Origin: Colwellia sp. Arc7-635
Lineage (GTDB): Bacteria; Pseudomonadota; Gammaproteobacteria; Enterobacterales; Alteromonadaceae
Length of the DNA: 64,000 nucleotides
Direction of reading: 5' to 3'
Assembly: GCF_003971255.1 (NCBI RefSeq)
Contig: NZ_CP034660.1
Location: forward strand, 124,001 to 188,000
The notes beneath the pieces were generated by a model that saw nothing but the letters and a program-made list of their open reading frames with translations, ran no database searches and was not told the DNA's origin. This document shows, in pieces, positions 1-9,900 of the stretch. The position numbers and the translations under genes are program-made. Each line of letters opens with the position of its first letter. Within the stretch, counting starts at the first letter, position 1.

Positions 1-1504
1 TTGGTAATTCAACCGCGTCCCAAGGTACGCCGTTAATGCCAGAAACACCTGCAGCATTAATTTGTGTCAGCATATGATGAATGCCGTGGCCAAACTCATG
101 GAATAAAGTAACGACTTCGTCATGAGTAAATAGTGCCGGTTTGTCACCGACAGGGCCATTAAAATTACAGGTTAGGTAAGCCACTGGATATTGAATGTCG
201 CCATTGGCTAATTCACGGCGACCCACGCAATCGTCCATCCAAGCACCGCCGCGTTTTTTTGCACGGGCGTAAAGATCTAAATAGAAGCTACCACGTAGTT
301 GTTGATTGCTATCGAAAACATCAAAAAACTTAACGTCTTTATGCCAAGTGTCGACACCCTGGCGTTCGCTGATGTTTAAACCAAATAAGCGATGTACCAC
401 TTCAAATAAACCGGCAACAACTTTGCTTTCAGGGAAGTAAGGACGCAGTTCTTCATCAGAAATGGCGTAACGTTCTTGCTTAAGTTTTTCACTGTAATAC
501 GGTAAATCCCAAGCTTGTAAATCACTTTGGCCGAAATTCTCTTTCGCAAAAGCGGTAACTTCAACTAAGTCTTGCTTGCCTTGCACTTTTGATTTCACGG
601 CAAGGTCTTCTAAAAAGCCTAAAACTTCAGCGGTATTGTTAGCCATTTTAGTGGCTAATGACTTATCAGCAAAACTGTCAAAGCCTAATAAGTTAGACAG
701 TTCGTGACGTAATGAAAGTAACTCAGCCATTATCGGGCTATTGTCATACTCTCCAGCATTTGGACCTAACTCAGAGGCACGAGTCACGTATGCGCGATAC
801 ATTTTTTCGCGCAATGCTTGATTGTCGCAATAGATCATTACCGGTAAATAGCTTGGAATGTCTAAAGTAAATAACCAACCTGATTTCTCTTGTGATTCAG
901 CCAATGCTTGTGCCGCTTCTTTTGCACTGTCAGGTAAGCCAGCAAGTTCAGCTTCATCAGTAATGTTGACGCTAAATGCTTGTGTTGCATCGAGAATGTT
1001 ATTACCAAAAGTAGAGCTGAGCTCTGATAAACGCGTCGATATTTCACCGTAGCGTTTTTTGTCTTGTTCGTTAAGGGCAATGCCTGAAAGTTTAAAATCT
1101 CTTAACGCGTTGTTGATCACTTTTTGTTGCGCAGTATTAAGTGTTTTAAAGGCGTCACTGTTACTTAGTTGCTGATAAGCCGCAAACAAGCCTGCATGTT
1201 GGCCAACAAAAGTGCCATATTCAGACAATAGTGGTAAACATGACTCGTAAGCTTCGCGTAGTTCATCGCTATTAACCACTGAATTCATATGCGAAACCGG
1301 TGACCATAATTTACCCAGCACATCATCAACTTCATCTATTGGAGTAACTAAATTAGCCCAGGTAAATTCAGTATTATTAGCTAATACTTCAACAATCGTT
1401 TTTTTGCAATTGGCGATAGCTTCTTCAACCGCAGGTTTAATATGCTCTGGCTTGATTTTAGAGAATTGCGGTAATGATGTATTTTGTAATAATGGATTGG
1501 TCAT
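1..1504 (-). CDS. prlC: Oligopeptidase A (M3 metallopeptidase), 3' end outside window
   Basis: Cytoplasmic zinc oligopeptidase of the thimet/M3 family, which degrades short peptides including cleaved signal peptides. The minus strand reads open from an ATG at 1502-1504 (MTNPLLQNTSLPQF...) to the window edge, giving about 501 of the usual roughly 680 residues. The zinc site HEFGH is at residues 469-473 (bases 86-100), the position expected for E. coli PrlC. Sequence after the motif (GIHHMLTQ) also fits the family. The last third, including the remaining catalytic helix, lies beyond base 1. No frameshift is seen in the part present. It is transcribed away from the large sensor gene at 2005. The identification is firm. 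Only the C-terminus cannot be judged. Confidence 0.95.
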   Translation of the reverse strand, partial: MTNPLLQNTSLPQFSKIKPEHIKPAVEEAIANCKKTIVEVLANNTEFTWANLVTPIDEVDDVLGKLWSPVSHMNSVVNSDELREAYESCLPLLSEYGTFVGQHAGLFAAYQQLSNSDAFKTLNTAQQKVINNALRDFKLSGIALNEQDKKRYGEISTRLSELSSTFGNNILDATQAFSVNITDEAELAGLPDSAKEAAQALAESQEKSGWLFTLDIPSYLPVMIYCDNQALREKMYRAYVTRASELGPNAGEYDNSPIMAELLSLRHELSNLLGFDSFADKSLATKMANNTAEVLGFLEDLAVKSKVQGKQDLVEVTAFAKENFGQSDLQAWDLPYYSEKLKQERYAISDEELRPYFPESKVVAGLFEVVHRLFGLNISERQGVDTWHKDVKFFDVFDSNQQLRGSFYLDLYARAKKRGGAWMDDCVGRRELANGDIQYPVAYLTCNFNGPVGDKPALFTHDEVVTLFHEFGHGIHHMLTQINAAGVSGINGVPWDAVELP

Positions 1505-2004
1505 AACAGGCACAACTTGTCGATAAATATTGTTAATAAAGGTAAGGGCAAAATTGTTAAATTCAAGTGATGAAATTAATATCTATTAAGGATAATCGGT
1601 GAAATAGTAGATATATATCACTAATTTTTCATCAAATTACATTTTTATTAATAATATTAAATGCCATACTAAATTTTCATGACGTTTTGATCGCTATAAT
1701 TTAGCTAATGACTGATTGAGTTAACTAAGTGGTAGCGAAACGTCAGGCTTTATAGTTAATATCGCACCTCTTTTCCGCAAATTAAACATAAATACTATAG
1801 AGATGTGAATAAGGTGTTTAATTGATCTTCTGTGGCCTTAATTGCCAATAATGGTGAAGAGTTTTGTTGAACAGTCGCGGCTTACTAGCCTTTAAATCAT
1901 TCAATATATTGGATACTTAGGCCACCTGACAATGAACAATTTACTATTTTTATTCTTATATTTCATTCGCACAATGCTTTTTACTGAATTGAGTTCTTGA
2001 AAAA
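1505..2004. other. Divergent intergenic region between prlC and the sensor gene
   Basis: This AT-rich stretch of 500 bases separates two divergently transcribed genes, so it should hold both promoters. A TATAAT-like hexamer lies near 1696-1701, but no -35 hexamer with good spacing was found. No open frame with a convincing ribosome binding site, no strong hairpin and no RNA gene was recognised. Confidence 0.4.
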
Positions 2005-5000
2005 ATGCCAATTACTTTTCGCCAACTTTATATAATTATCTTCTTTTTGTATTTTGCTGTTTTACCAGCAAATGCAAAAATTAATAATATCGTTTTAGAT
2101 CGGATCACGGTTGAAGACGGTTTGTCTCAAGCGACGGTTATGGCGTTAGCTCAAGACAAGCAAGGTTATATTTGGTTTGGTACAGAGAATGGTATCAATA
2201 TTTATGACGGCTACACCATTTCTTCTTTAGCGGGCCCTGATAATGATTTTCATAAATTCAGTAATAATAGCATTTATGTTGCCAGTGACGGTTTAGTCTG
2301 GATGTCGTTGTTTGATAAGGGGTTATACACTTATAACCCTATAAGTAATGAGTACCGCTTGATTAGTGTCGCAGGCTCTGATGGTAAAGAACTTAATGTT
2401 TGGAAAATTACTGAAGACATAAAAAATAATGACATTTGGTTCATCACTGAAAAGATCGCATTTCGTTACGACTTAGCTTCTGGCGCTGTCATACAGCGTA
2501 TCAACTTTACTGAACGCTTTACGAATATAGGTACGTTATTTAACGTAAGTGTTATAAATGACAGGGTATTATTTTCTAGCCGGGCGGGACTGTTTGTTTA
2601 TGATCTTGAATCAGAGCTTTTAAGTAAATTACCTCGTATTCAGCATAGCGACGTTCCGGGCGTTGATTTTGATATCAATGAAAGTGCAAAAGTTTTCGGT
2701 GTAACCTTTATTGGTGAAAACTATTATGTTGGTACAAATGATGGCGTTTTTAGCTTTTCAGAAGAAAATCTAGTCGCTTTTTTAAAAGCCGATATTATTG
2801 AACTACCTTATCAAGTTGTGATCGAAAATGTAGCGGTTTGGAAGTTAGTTGCGTTTGAAAATACCGTTTATGTGGCAACTATTTCTGGCCTTTATCGCAT
2901 TGATAATGAAAGTAAAAAAAGTGAATTCTTATTAAAGTTTGGTGAATATTTCCAGACCGTTGCCGATGCTAACGTGCTCGATTTACTTGTTGATTACAAT
3001 GGTCAATTATGGATGGGCTCACAAAGTTCAGGGGCCTATCGATGGGATCTTAACACCGAAATTATTACTACTTACACTTATGATAGCCAAAGCCAAAATA
3101 GCTTATCTAATGGTAATGTGAATGTAATAGCACCAGCACCGAATAATCAATTGTGGGTCGGCACAGATAACGGTCTTAACCTTATCGACTTAAAAAGAAA
3201 TAGCATCAAGGGCTATTTAACCAATAAGAATGAAAAAAATTCTTTCACTCAAAGTAACATTATGGGGCTTGAGAAGGATTACTTGGGTAGAATTTGGTTG
3301 TCAACGGCTGACGGTATTATACTGTTTGATGAGATTAAAAAAGAAATTATTCAAACAGAATTTCCTGAAAAAACCCAAGAATTATTAAAAGTTAAAAATG
3401 GTTGGGCGATCATAAACAGTGTAGGCGAATACATTTGGATGATCTCAGATTTAGGTATACATAGAATTCATGCGCAAACAGGTGAAGTGTATAAGCTAGA
3501 AAATTTACCAGAGTATTTTAATAGCCGATATGCCTCGAGTATCATGAAATCTTTTTCTAAAGACCCTAATGATATTTTGATCTCTACCACGGACACACTG
3601 TGGCAATATAATCAGCTTACAAAGCAGTTAACGAAAGTTTATTACCAAGAGGGATTATCAAAAGAAGGTAATAGCTATATTGACCATTGGGTACGTGACA
3701 GCAAAGGTTTGATTTGGTTTTCTTACTCTCAAGTGGGCGTATTTGCTATAAATCCTGATGATTATCAGGTGCAATATTTTTTCGATCAACACAACAGTAT
3801 ATTAGACATTAATGTTTACGGAGTTCAAGTCGACAGTGCTGATAATATATGGGTGTCTAGTCATGGCGGCTTATTTCGATTGCGAGTTGCAGACAAACAT
3901 ATACGTCGCTTTAATAAACTTGATGGCGTTGCCAGTTCAGAGTTTAATGCTGGCGCTTTCTATCAGTTACCAGACGGTCGCTTGGCTTATGGTGGTATCT
4001 CAGGCGTTAGTCTTTTTGACCCGATAATATTAGAGAATAAAAATAAAGATAAAGATATCAATAATACGGTCAGTATCGTCAATGTAGATACTTTATCTCG
4101 ACCACTTAATTTACCGCTTTTTTTGTCGAATAATGACCAAGTCAATTTAGCGTATGATGATTTTGGTATTCGCATCAGTTTTAGTGATTTCTCATACGGA
4201 CATGTTGAAAATCCAACCTTTAAATTTGGCTTTGTTGATGGTGTTTCGTTTCCTGAAACACAACAAAATTTTGTTACTTTTCCTCGCTTAGACTCTGGTC
4301 ACTATACCTTTAAAGTACAAGTGAAATCAGTACTTACGGGAGAATTTTCTGAACCTTCTTTCATTCGCATTAATGTTGATTATGCTCTTTGGAAATCACC
4401 ACTTGCTTATAGCCTTTATGCTATTACGTTTATTATTTTGGCAATGTTATGGTATAGAAGTCGACAGCTCAGACAGCGGGAGTTAATTGAGGCTCATAAA
4501 GAAGTTAAATATCGAGAAAACCGTTTACAGTTAGCCTTATCAGCGAGCAATAGTGACGTTTGGGATTGGCAGGCGGATAGCGATATTATTTTTGCTAAAC
4601 GTTTTTCTCATGAACTCGGTTATAAAAATCAAGACTTAGCGATTAGCTTATCAAAGCATGTTGAATTTATTCACCAGGAAGACCGAGCTGAATTCTCCAA
4701 AAAATGGCATGCCTTCATTGCTAGTGCCGATCCTGAAGCATTGTTTGAATGTACTTATCGTTTGAAGTGCGCTAACGATAATTGGATGTGGTATCGAGAC
4801 GTAGGTAAAATTGTTGCTTTCGATGCTAATGGTGAGCCTTCTCGGGTGACAGGTTCGTATAGTAATGTCACTGAATCAAAAGCCATGCAAGAGCGTGCTC
4901 AATATTACGGTGCTGCGTTTGAGCAAACACGCGATTGGGTGCTGATTTTTGATGATGCGTTTGAAGTTGGGCGTGCGAATAAGTCCATGTCTGATGTTTT

Positions 5001-6594
5001 TGGCTGGAAAAATGAAAAGCTAACGTTATCTGGCGAAATACCGGGTATCACTCAGAAACGAACTGAGTATTATCGAAAACTAATCCCTATTATTTTACTT
5101 GAAGGTCATTGGCGTGGTGAAGAATTAATTACCACTCCTAATGGCAAAGAATATCATGTGATCATTAATATCAGCGTTAGTGTTAATATTGAGCATCAAA
5201 AAACCCACTTTATTTGTGTGTACACCGATATCACCGCGCAAAAGTCTGCCGAAGATGAACTTCGTATCATGGCGAATTACGATCATTTAACGGGCTTACC
5301 TAATCGAACACTGTTACTTGATCGCATCGCACATGCCACGGCTTCTTCACATCGAAGCAAAGAACCGATAGCGCTATTTTTCATCGATCTCGATCGATTT
5401 AAGCAGATTAATGACTCATTAGGGCATGAATGTGGTGATTTACTACTAAAAGAAGTGTCTAAACGTTTAGTGGCGTCGATGCGTGCCGATGATACATTAG
5501 CAAGAATCGGTGGTGATGAGTTTGTCGCTTTACTTGAACGTTTTCGTAGCGCTAATGAGCTTGCTGGCATAGCACAAAAATTTATCAATTTAGTGCAGCA
5601 ACCTTTTACCCTCAATAATAACGTGGTTAGCATTGGTGCCAGTATTGGTATTTCACTTTACCCCAATGATGCCGATGGCTCTGAAGAACTTTTCAGAAAT
5701 GCTGACGTTGCTATGTATCATGCTAAACAGTTGGGCCGTAATAATTATCAATTTTTTACTGAGCACATGAACAAAGAGGCCAAGCAGCGTCTTGAAAAAG
5801 AGACTAACTTAAAGCTAGCGTGCACTCATGAAGAATTTTTTAATGTTTATCAGCCTGTTATTGATGCCTATACTGGAAAGTCAGTCGGTGCAGAACTTTT
5901 AATGCGTTGGCTCCATAAAGGTGTTGTAGTTCCACCGATTAACTTTATTAGCCTTGCAGAAGAGTTAGGGCTTATTGTTTCTATGACAGAACAAGCCATT
6001 ACTCGAGGCTTTGAACAATTGAAGTTATGGCGAGAAGAACGCCCCGATTTTTATCTATCAGTGAATTTTTCGGCAAAGCATTTTAGCGATAATAATTTAA
6101 TTACTTCGATAAAAAGCCAGTTACAAAAATTTGATTTACCCGCGAATGCCTTGAAGATAGAAGTGACTGAAAGTGCTTTTATTTTTGAACCAGAAAAAGC
6201 GATTAAAACCATGAATGAATTGAGTGACATGGGCGTTTTACTGGCACTCGATGATTTTGGCACTGGTTTTTCATCTTTAGCCTATTTAAAACAATTACCG
6301 TTGGATATCATTAAAATAGATCGAAGTTTTGTTAATGGTATTGGCATTGAAAAAACTGACGAGGCTATCGTTGAAGCCACATTAGTCTTAGCTAACAGCT
6401 TAAATATTTATTGTATTGCTGAAGGCGTAGAAACCGAAGCGCAGCTAAATTACTTGGCTGAGCGCCAATGTCACTATATTCAAGGCTACTTATATTGTAA
6501 GCCTATCTCGGCCAGTGAATTGATAAAACGATTGAAGGAAAACCATGATGAAATTAAAGTGGTTTCAGTTAGGTCTGCTTCTGAGGACAATTGA
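2005..6594 (+). CDS. Beta-propeller sensor with PAS-PAS-GGDEF-EAL output (dual c-di-GMP enzyme)
   Basis: A 1529-residue membrane sensor predicted to make or degrade cyclic di-GMP. In order: a signal-type segment (residues 1-24); a long periplasmic propeller of two-component-regulator repeats (for example IWFGTENGINIYD near residue 60); a Y_Y_Y-type Ig fold near 725-785; one membrane span near 800-818; two PAS domains (about 836-963 and 968-1085); GGDEF; EAL. The cyclase motif GGDEF is intact at 1169-1173, and an inhibitory RxxD site (R1160-D1163) lies five residues before it. The phosphodiesterase signature reads ELL with the catalytic Glu at 1297, and later motifs (NFSAKHF, DDFGTGFSSL, AEGVET, QGYLYCKP) look complete. 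Both activities are therefore plausible. The propeller resembles those of hybrid sensors that read polysaccharide breakdown products, but the ligand is unknown. It stands alone, with no neighbouring partner. Confidence 0.9.
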   Translation: MPITFRQLYIIIFFLYFAVLPANAKINNIVLDRITVEDGLSQATVMALAQDKQGYIWFGTENGINIYDGYTISSLAGPDNDFHKFSNNSIYVASDGLVWMSLFDKGLYTYNPISNEYRLISVAGSDGKELNVWKITEDIKNNDIWFITEKIAFRYDLASGAVIQRINFTERFTNIGTLFNVSVINDRVLFSSRAGLFVYDLESELLSKLPRIQHSDVPGVDFDINESAKVFGVTFIGENYYVGTNDGVFSFSEENLVAFLKADIIELPYQVVIENVAVWKLVAFENTVYVATISGLYRIDNESKKSEFLLKFGEYFQTVADANVLDLLVDYNGQLWMGSQSSGAYRWDLNTEIITTYTYDSQSQNSLSNGNVNVIAPAPNNQLWVGTDNGLNLIDLKRNSIKGYLTNKNEKNSFTQSNIMGLEKDYLGRIWLSTADGIILFDEIKKEIIQTEFPEKTQELLKVKNGWAIINSVGEYIWMISDLGIHRIHAQTGEVYKLENLPEYFNSRYASSIMKSFSKDPNDILISTTDTLWQYNQLTKQLTKVYYQEGLSKEGNSYIDHWVRDSKGLIWFSYSQVGVFAINPDDYQVQYFFDQHNSILDINVYGVQVDSADNIWVSSHGGLFRLRVADKHIRRFNKLDGVASSEFNAGAFYQLPDGRLAYGGISGVSLFDPIILENKNKDKDINNTVSIVNVDTLSRPLNLPLFLSNNDQVNLAYDDFGIRISFSDFSYGHVENPTFKFGFVDGVSFPETQQNFVTFPRLDSGHYTFKVQVKSVLTGEFSEPSFIRINVDYALWKSPLAYSLYAITFIILAMLWYRSRQLRQRELIEAHKEVKYRENRLQLALSASNSDVWDWQADSDIIFAKRFSHELGYKNQDLAISLSKHVEFIHQEDRAEFSKKWHAFIASADPEALFECTYRLKCANDNWMWYRDVGKIVAFDANGEPSRVTGSYSNVTESKAMQERAQYYGAAFEQTRDWVLIFDDAFEVGRANKSMSDVFGWKNEKLTLSGEIPGITQKRTEYYRKLIPIILLEGHWRGEELITTPNGKEYHVIINISVSVNIEHQKTHFICVYTDITAQKSAEDELRIMANYDHLTGLPNRTLLLDRIAHATASSHRSKEPIALFFIDLDRFKQINDSLGHECGDLLLKEVSKRLVASMRADDTLARIGGDEFVALLERFRSANELAGIAQKFINLVQQPFTLNNNVVSIGASIGISLYPNDADGSEELFRNADVAMYHAKQLGRNNYQFFTEHMNKEAKQRLEKETNLKLACTHEEFFNVYQPVIDAYTGKSVGAELLMRWLHKGVVVPPINFISLAEELGLIVSMTEQAITRGFEQLKLWREERPDFYLSVNFSAKHFSDNNLITSIKSQLQKFDLPANALKIEVTESAFIFEPEKAIKTMNELSDMGVLLALDDFGTGFSSLAYLKQLPLDIIKIDRSFVNGIGIEKTDEAIVEATLVLANSLNIYCIAEGVETEAQLNYLAERQCHYIQGYLYCKPISASELIKRLKENHDEIKVVSVRSASEDN

Positions 6595-6631
6595 TAATTA
6601 AAGTATTATGAAATAAGCTCTTGGCTTTATA

Positions 6632-6897
6632 TATACCCAAGCCACTTGAAGATGCGGGATTCAGCAAGTCGAGAAAGGGTTAGCGCCAAGGCATTGATTG
6701 AAGAGAATGGTTGTTCCATTGTCGAAATCAATAACGCCGGAGATGACCCTTTATCGCCTTGCCCGAAGGGAGCTAAGCTAGAAAACCAACTCCGCGTTGC
6801 AGCACTTGATAAGGGAATAACCATTGCCTTCGTGCTGCGCCTTGACCTGATTTCCTAGCTTAGCTCTGAAACGGCATCTTCAAGTGGTTTGGGTATA
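6632..6897 (+). mobile_element. 266-bp inverted-repeat element (MITE-like), copy A
   Basis: The element is bounded by 24-bp terminal inverted repeats beginning TATACCCAAGCCACTTG at the left and ending CAAGTGGTTTGGGTATA at the right, with one mismatch between the two ends. A second copy of identical length lies in opposite orientation at 51014-51279. I count seven substitutions between the copies and no indels. It encodes no transposase. A 70-codon frame runs through both copies, but six of the seven differences change the residue, so it looks like a passenger frame rather than a protein. Target-site duplications are unclear because the ends are themselves TA-rich. The right end is 54 bases before the gorA start, so it has separated or replaced gorA promoter DNA. 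Confidence 0.8.
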
Positions 6898-6951
6898 TTA
6901 CACTCATCTATATGCATTACATCTATATTAATAGAAAATAAGGTAACAACC

Positions 6952-8304
6952 ATGACACAACATTTTGACTATATTTCAATTGGTGCAGGCAGTGGCGGAA
7001 TCGCCTCAGCTAATCGAGCAGCACGTTTAGGTAAGAAAGCAGCCGTTATTGAAGCCAAACATATTGGTGGTACTTGTGTGAATGTTGGCTGTGTACCTAA
7101 AAAAGCGATGTGGTATGCCGGACAAATTGCTGATGCCTTACATTATGCGAATGATTATGGTTTTAAAGCGCCATTGCAAAGCTTTGACTGGTCAAAATTG
7201 GTAGCAAATAGAGAAGCTTACATTGAACGTATTCATGCTGCTTATGCGCGTGGCTTTGCGAGTAACGATGTTACTGTTATTAATGGTTTTGCTAAGTTTG
7301 TTGATAAAAACACGGTAGAGGTTGATGGTGTTTTATATACTGCTGACCATATTACGATTGCAACAGGTGGCCGCCCAAGTCGTCCAAGTATCGAAGGCGC
7401 AGAGCACGGTATTGATTCTGATGGCTTTTTTGCTTTGACTGAACAGCCAGAAAAAGTAGCGGTTGTTGGTGCCGGTTATATTGCTGTAGAACTTGCGGGT
7501 GTTTTGCATGCACTAGGCAGCGAGTCACATTTATTAGTGCGAAAAGAAAAACCATTACGTGGTTTTGATGACATGCTCAGTGACACTTTAGTTGAGCAAA
7601 TGGCTAAACATGGCCCAACGTTACATACCATGAGTGTGCCAACGCGTGTTGAAAAACATAGTGACAACACGCTGACTATTCACCTAGAAAACGGTAAAAC
7701 TGTTGGACCTGTAAATACGTTAATTTGGGCTATTGGCCGAGAGCCAGCCACTGATAATATTAATATTGAATCGACAGGTATTAAGCTCGACGAACGTGGC
7801 TTTATTCCAACTGATAAATATCAGAATACTGACGTTGCTGGTGTTTATGCGGTGGGTGACAATACTGGGCGTGCTCAATTAACACCCGTTGCTGTTGCTG
7901 CAGGTCGTCGTTTATGCGAACGCTTATTTAACAACAAACCAGATGAGCATTTAGATTACTCAAATATAGCGACTGTGGTATTTAGTCATCCAGTTATTGG
8001 TACGGTTGGTTTGTCAGAAAAAGAAGCCATTGCAGAGTATGGTGTTGATGAAATTAAAGTCTATAACTCTCAATTTACGGCTTTATATCAAGCGATAACT
8101 GAAGATTATCGTGATCCAACTCGTATGAAATTAATTTGTATTGGCAAAGAAGAAAAAATTGTCGGTATTCATAGTATTGGTTTTGGTAGTGATGAATTAT
8201 TGCAAGGTTTTGCCGTGGCGATGAAAATGGGCGCAACGAAAGCGGATTTTGATAATACGGTTGCTATTCACCCAACTTCTGCAGAAGAGTTTGTTACCAT
8301 GTAA
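6952..8304 (+). CDS. gorA: Glutathione-disulfide reductase
   Basis: FAD- and NADPH-dependent cytoplasmic enzyme that regenerates reduced glutathione. The protein is 450 residues, the same as E. coli Gor. Seen directly: the FAD-binding GAGSGG near residue 11, the redox-active disulfide GGTCVNVGC with C42 and C47, the NADPH fold [11 protein letters not shown], the second FAD motif YAVGDNTG, and the C-terminal HPTSAEE that supplies the catalytic base (H440). An upstream start at 6889 in the same frame would begin inside the repeat element and adds a tail unknown in the family. ATG 6952, which follows an AAGG-type ribosome site, is preferred. A strong terminator follows at 8331. It is monocistronic. 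Confidence 0.96.
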   Translation: MTQHFDYISIGAGSGGIASANRAARLGKKAAVIEAKHIGGTCVNVGCVPKKAMWYAGQIADALHYANDYGFKAPLQSFDWSKLVANREAYIERIHAAYARGFASNDVTVINGFAKFVDKNTVEVDGVLYTADHITIATGGRPSRPSIEGAEHGIDSDGFFALTEQPEKVAVVGAGYIAVELAGVLHALGSESHLLVRKEKPLRGFDDMLSDTLVEQMAKHGPTLHTMSVPTRVEKHSDNTLTIHLENGKTVGPVNTLIWAIGREPATDNINIESTGIKLDERGFIPTDKYQNTDVAGVYAVGDNTGRAQLTPVAVAAGRRLCERLFNNKPDEHLDYSNIATVVFSHPVIGTVGLSEKEAIAEYGVDEIKVYNSQFTALYQAITEDYRDPTRMKLICIGKEEKIVGIHSIGFGSDELLQGFAVAMKMGATKADFDNTVAIHPTSAEEFVTM

Positions 8305-8330
8305 CGGCAAGCTTTTGTGAACTAATACCT

Positions 8331-8382
8331 AACGCTGCAATGATAATAAACTTACCCGTTTGCCATCATTGCAGCGTTTTTT
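8331..8382 (+). terminator. Rho-independent terminator after gorA
   Basis: The arms AACGCTGCAATGA and TCATTGCAGCGTT form a 13-bp perfect stem followed directly by a run of T. It begins 27 bases after the gorA stop. Confidence 0.9.
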
Positions 8383-8498
8383 ATGAGTAAAAATAATCGC
8401 TATTTTTACTCATTTATTGACTAAATCTAGGATCATTTTATTATTTTAATGTAACCATATACTTATTCTTGTGTATTTTGACTAATAAGACGACCTTA

Positions 8499-9383
8499 AT
8501 GACTTTTCACTTCAATCATTGGTGGCTGGCTATTCGTCCCAAGACCTTACTTGCATCAATGGGTCCTATTTTATTGGGTACGGCATTAGCGACCAGTGAA
8601 ACTACAATTAACTACGTTATATTTTACGCCGCGTTACTTTGCGCAATGTCATTACAGGTATCGGTAAATTTAGCGAACGATCTCTTTGATAGTTTATCTG
8701 GTGTTGATACTAAGCATAGGTTGGGGCCGACAAGAGCCGTGCAATCGGGCTTAATCTCATTAACAGCGATAAAGGTTGGCTTAGCGCTAGTATGCATGCT
8801 GGCATTGCTGTCAGGGCTTTATTTGATAGCGGTTGGAGGTTGGTGGATATTTCTACTGGGCATTTTGTCATTTATAGGTGTATTTGCTTATAGCGCAGGG
8901 CCTTTTCCATTGGCCTCGCATGCTTTAGGTGAAGTAACTGTCTTGATATTTTTTGGTTGGGTTGCAGTACTTGGTAGCTACTATTTACAAACAGGCACTA
9001 TTTCATGGCTAGCTTTTGGCATAGCAACCAGTGCAGGTTTATATAGTAGCGCTATTATGTTGATTAATAATATTCGCGATATCAGCACTGACCGTCACGC
9101 AAAAAAATATACTCTGGCGGTAGTGCTAGGTGATCACAAGGCAAGATACTTACTCGCTATATTCATTGTTGCTGCATTAATTATTCATGCAGCAATTGCC
9201 ATGCAAATGTCAGCCATCCTCTGGTTCACTTTTATGATAATGATTACGCCGAGTTATTACTTAATTGCGAAAGGTTTTAAGTTGCAAGGTCAGGCACTGA
9301 ATCAATTATTAGCCGAAACAGCAAAAGTGGGTTTTTTGTATTGTTTTTCTGTTGCCTTAAGTTGGCTTTATTTTTCGTTATAA
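8499..9383 (+). CDS. menA: 1,4-dihydroxy-2-naphthoate polyprenyltransferase
   Basis: Integral-membrane UbiA-family prenyltransferase that attaches the polyprenyl tail in menaquinone synthesis. The Mg-diphosphate motif reads NDLFDSLSGVD, followed by KHRLGPTRAVQSG, which is characteristic of MenA within the UbiA group. The second Asp-rich loop is NNIRDISTDRHAKKYTLAV. Eight or nine hydrophobic spans cover the chain. I chose ATG 8499 (294 residues). A TTG at 8469 in the same frame would add ten residues, and neither start has a strong ribosome site. No other men gene is in the window. The enzyme implies that the organism makes menaquinone as well as any ubiquinone. Confidence 0.92.
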   Translation: MTFHFNHWWLAIRPKTLLASMGPILLGTALATSETTINYVIFYAALLCAMSLQVSVNLANDLFDSLSGVDTKHRLGPTRAVQSGLISLTAIKVGLALVCMLALLSGLYLIAVGGWWIFLLGILSFIGVFAYSAGPFPLASHALGEVTVLIFFGWVAVLGSYYLQTGTISWLAFGIATSAGLYSSAIMLINNIRDISTDRHAKKYTLAVVLGDHKARYLLAIFIVAALIIHAAIAMQMSAILWFTFMIMITPSYYLIAKGFKLQGQALNQLLAETAKVGFLYCFSVALSWLYFSL

Positions 9384-9900
9384 TACCGAAACAAATCGGA
9401 CATCAAAATTATAAAGAGCAGATATTAATAGCAACAGAAAGTGATAAGTTTTCTGAAAATTAACTTTGCATAATTGAGCTAGCCCTTGCTAAATATAGCT
9501 TATGTTTTTTTGTTATTTCTAGGTGTCATATAACGGTAAAAATAGTTTAATAATTGTCTGGTAATGACGTAATTTTCTGGTAACCTCTTAGCTCGCTTAT
9601 TTCTATTGCTCGTTAAATGAACAGTGAAATTTGCGCAAAGACATTTATTTATCCACATAATAAAAAAAATAATAATAATTATGTGAAAAGGATTTCTGAC
9701 TCACCTTTTTTCATTAATTACAGTTACTTAAATCAAACTATCCATAAAGTTCGTCAGATCTTTAAGGTTTTTCCCCATGCTTTTCAACATACTTATCCAC
9801 AATTTCCATTATTTCGTGTGACTAAATATGATGAAGTGCTAGAGAGAATTTGCCGATTATGGCATGCTTAGCCAATCTTTCTTCCAGTCAAAAAATTATC
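9384..9900 (+). promoter_or_regulatory. polA upstream region with two consensus DnaA boxes
   Basis: Between menA and polA lie two exact 9-base DnaA boxes TTATCCACA, at 9649-9657 and 9793-9801 on the same strand. A near match, CTATCCATA, is at 9738-9746. An A/T-only tract (about 9658-9680) follows the first box. The spacing between the exact boxes is 144 bases. DnaA has been reported to stimulate polA expression in E. coli, so control of polA by DnaA is a reasonable reading. A titration site is an alternative. A full replication origin is not supported because dnaA, gidA and mioC are absent. Confidence 0.6.

Noticed and set aside
5283-5633. 116-codon minus-strand frame in the GGDEF region
   Set aside because: Antisense shadow of a strongly conserved coding region.
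6646-6858. 70-codon frame in the 266-bp element, also present in copy B
   Set aside because: Six of seven differences between copies change the residue and there is no ribosome site. It is a passenger frame.
6630-6899. Target-site duplication of the 266-bp element
   Set aside because: The candidate TA and TG duplications do not hold at both copies because the ends are TA-rich palindromes.
9649-9801. Replication origin
   Set aside because: Only two exact boxes and no dnaA, dnaN, gidA or mioC nearby. A polA regulatory site is sufficient.
9617-9871. 84-codon open frame upstream of polA
   Set aside because: It carries the DnaA boxes and A/T-rich tract, is Asn/Lys-rich low complexity, overlaps the upstream polA start and has no ribosome site.
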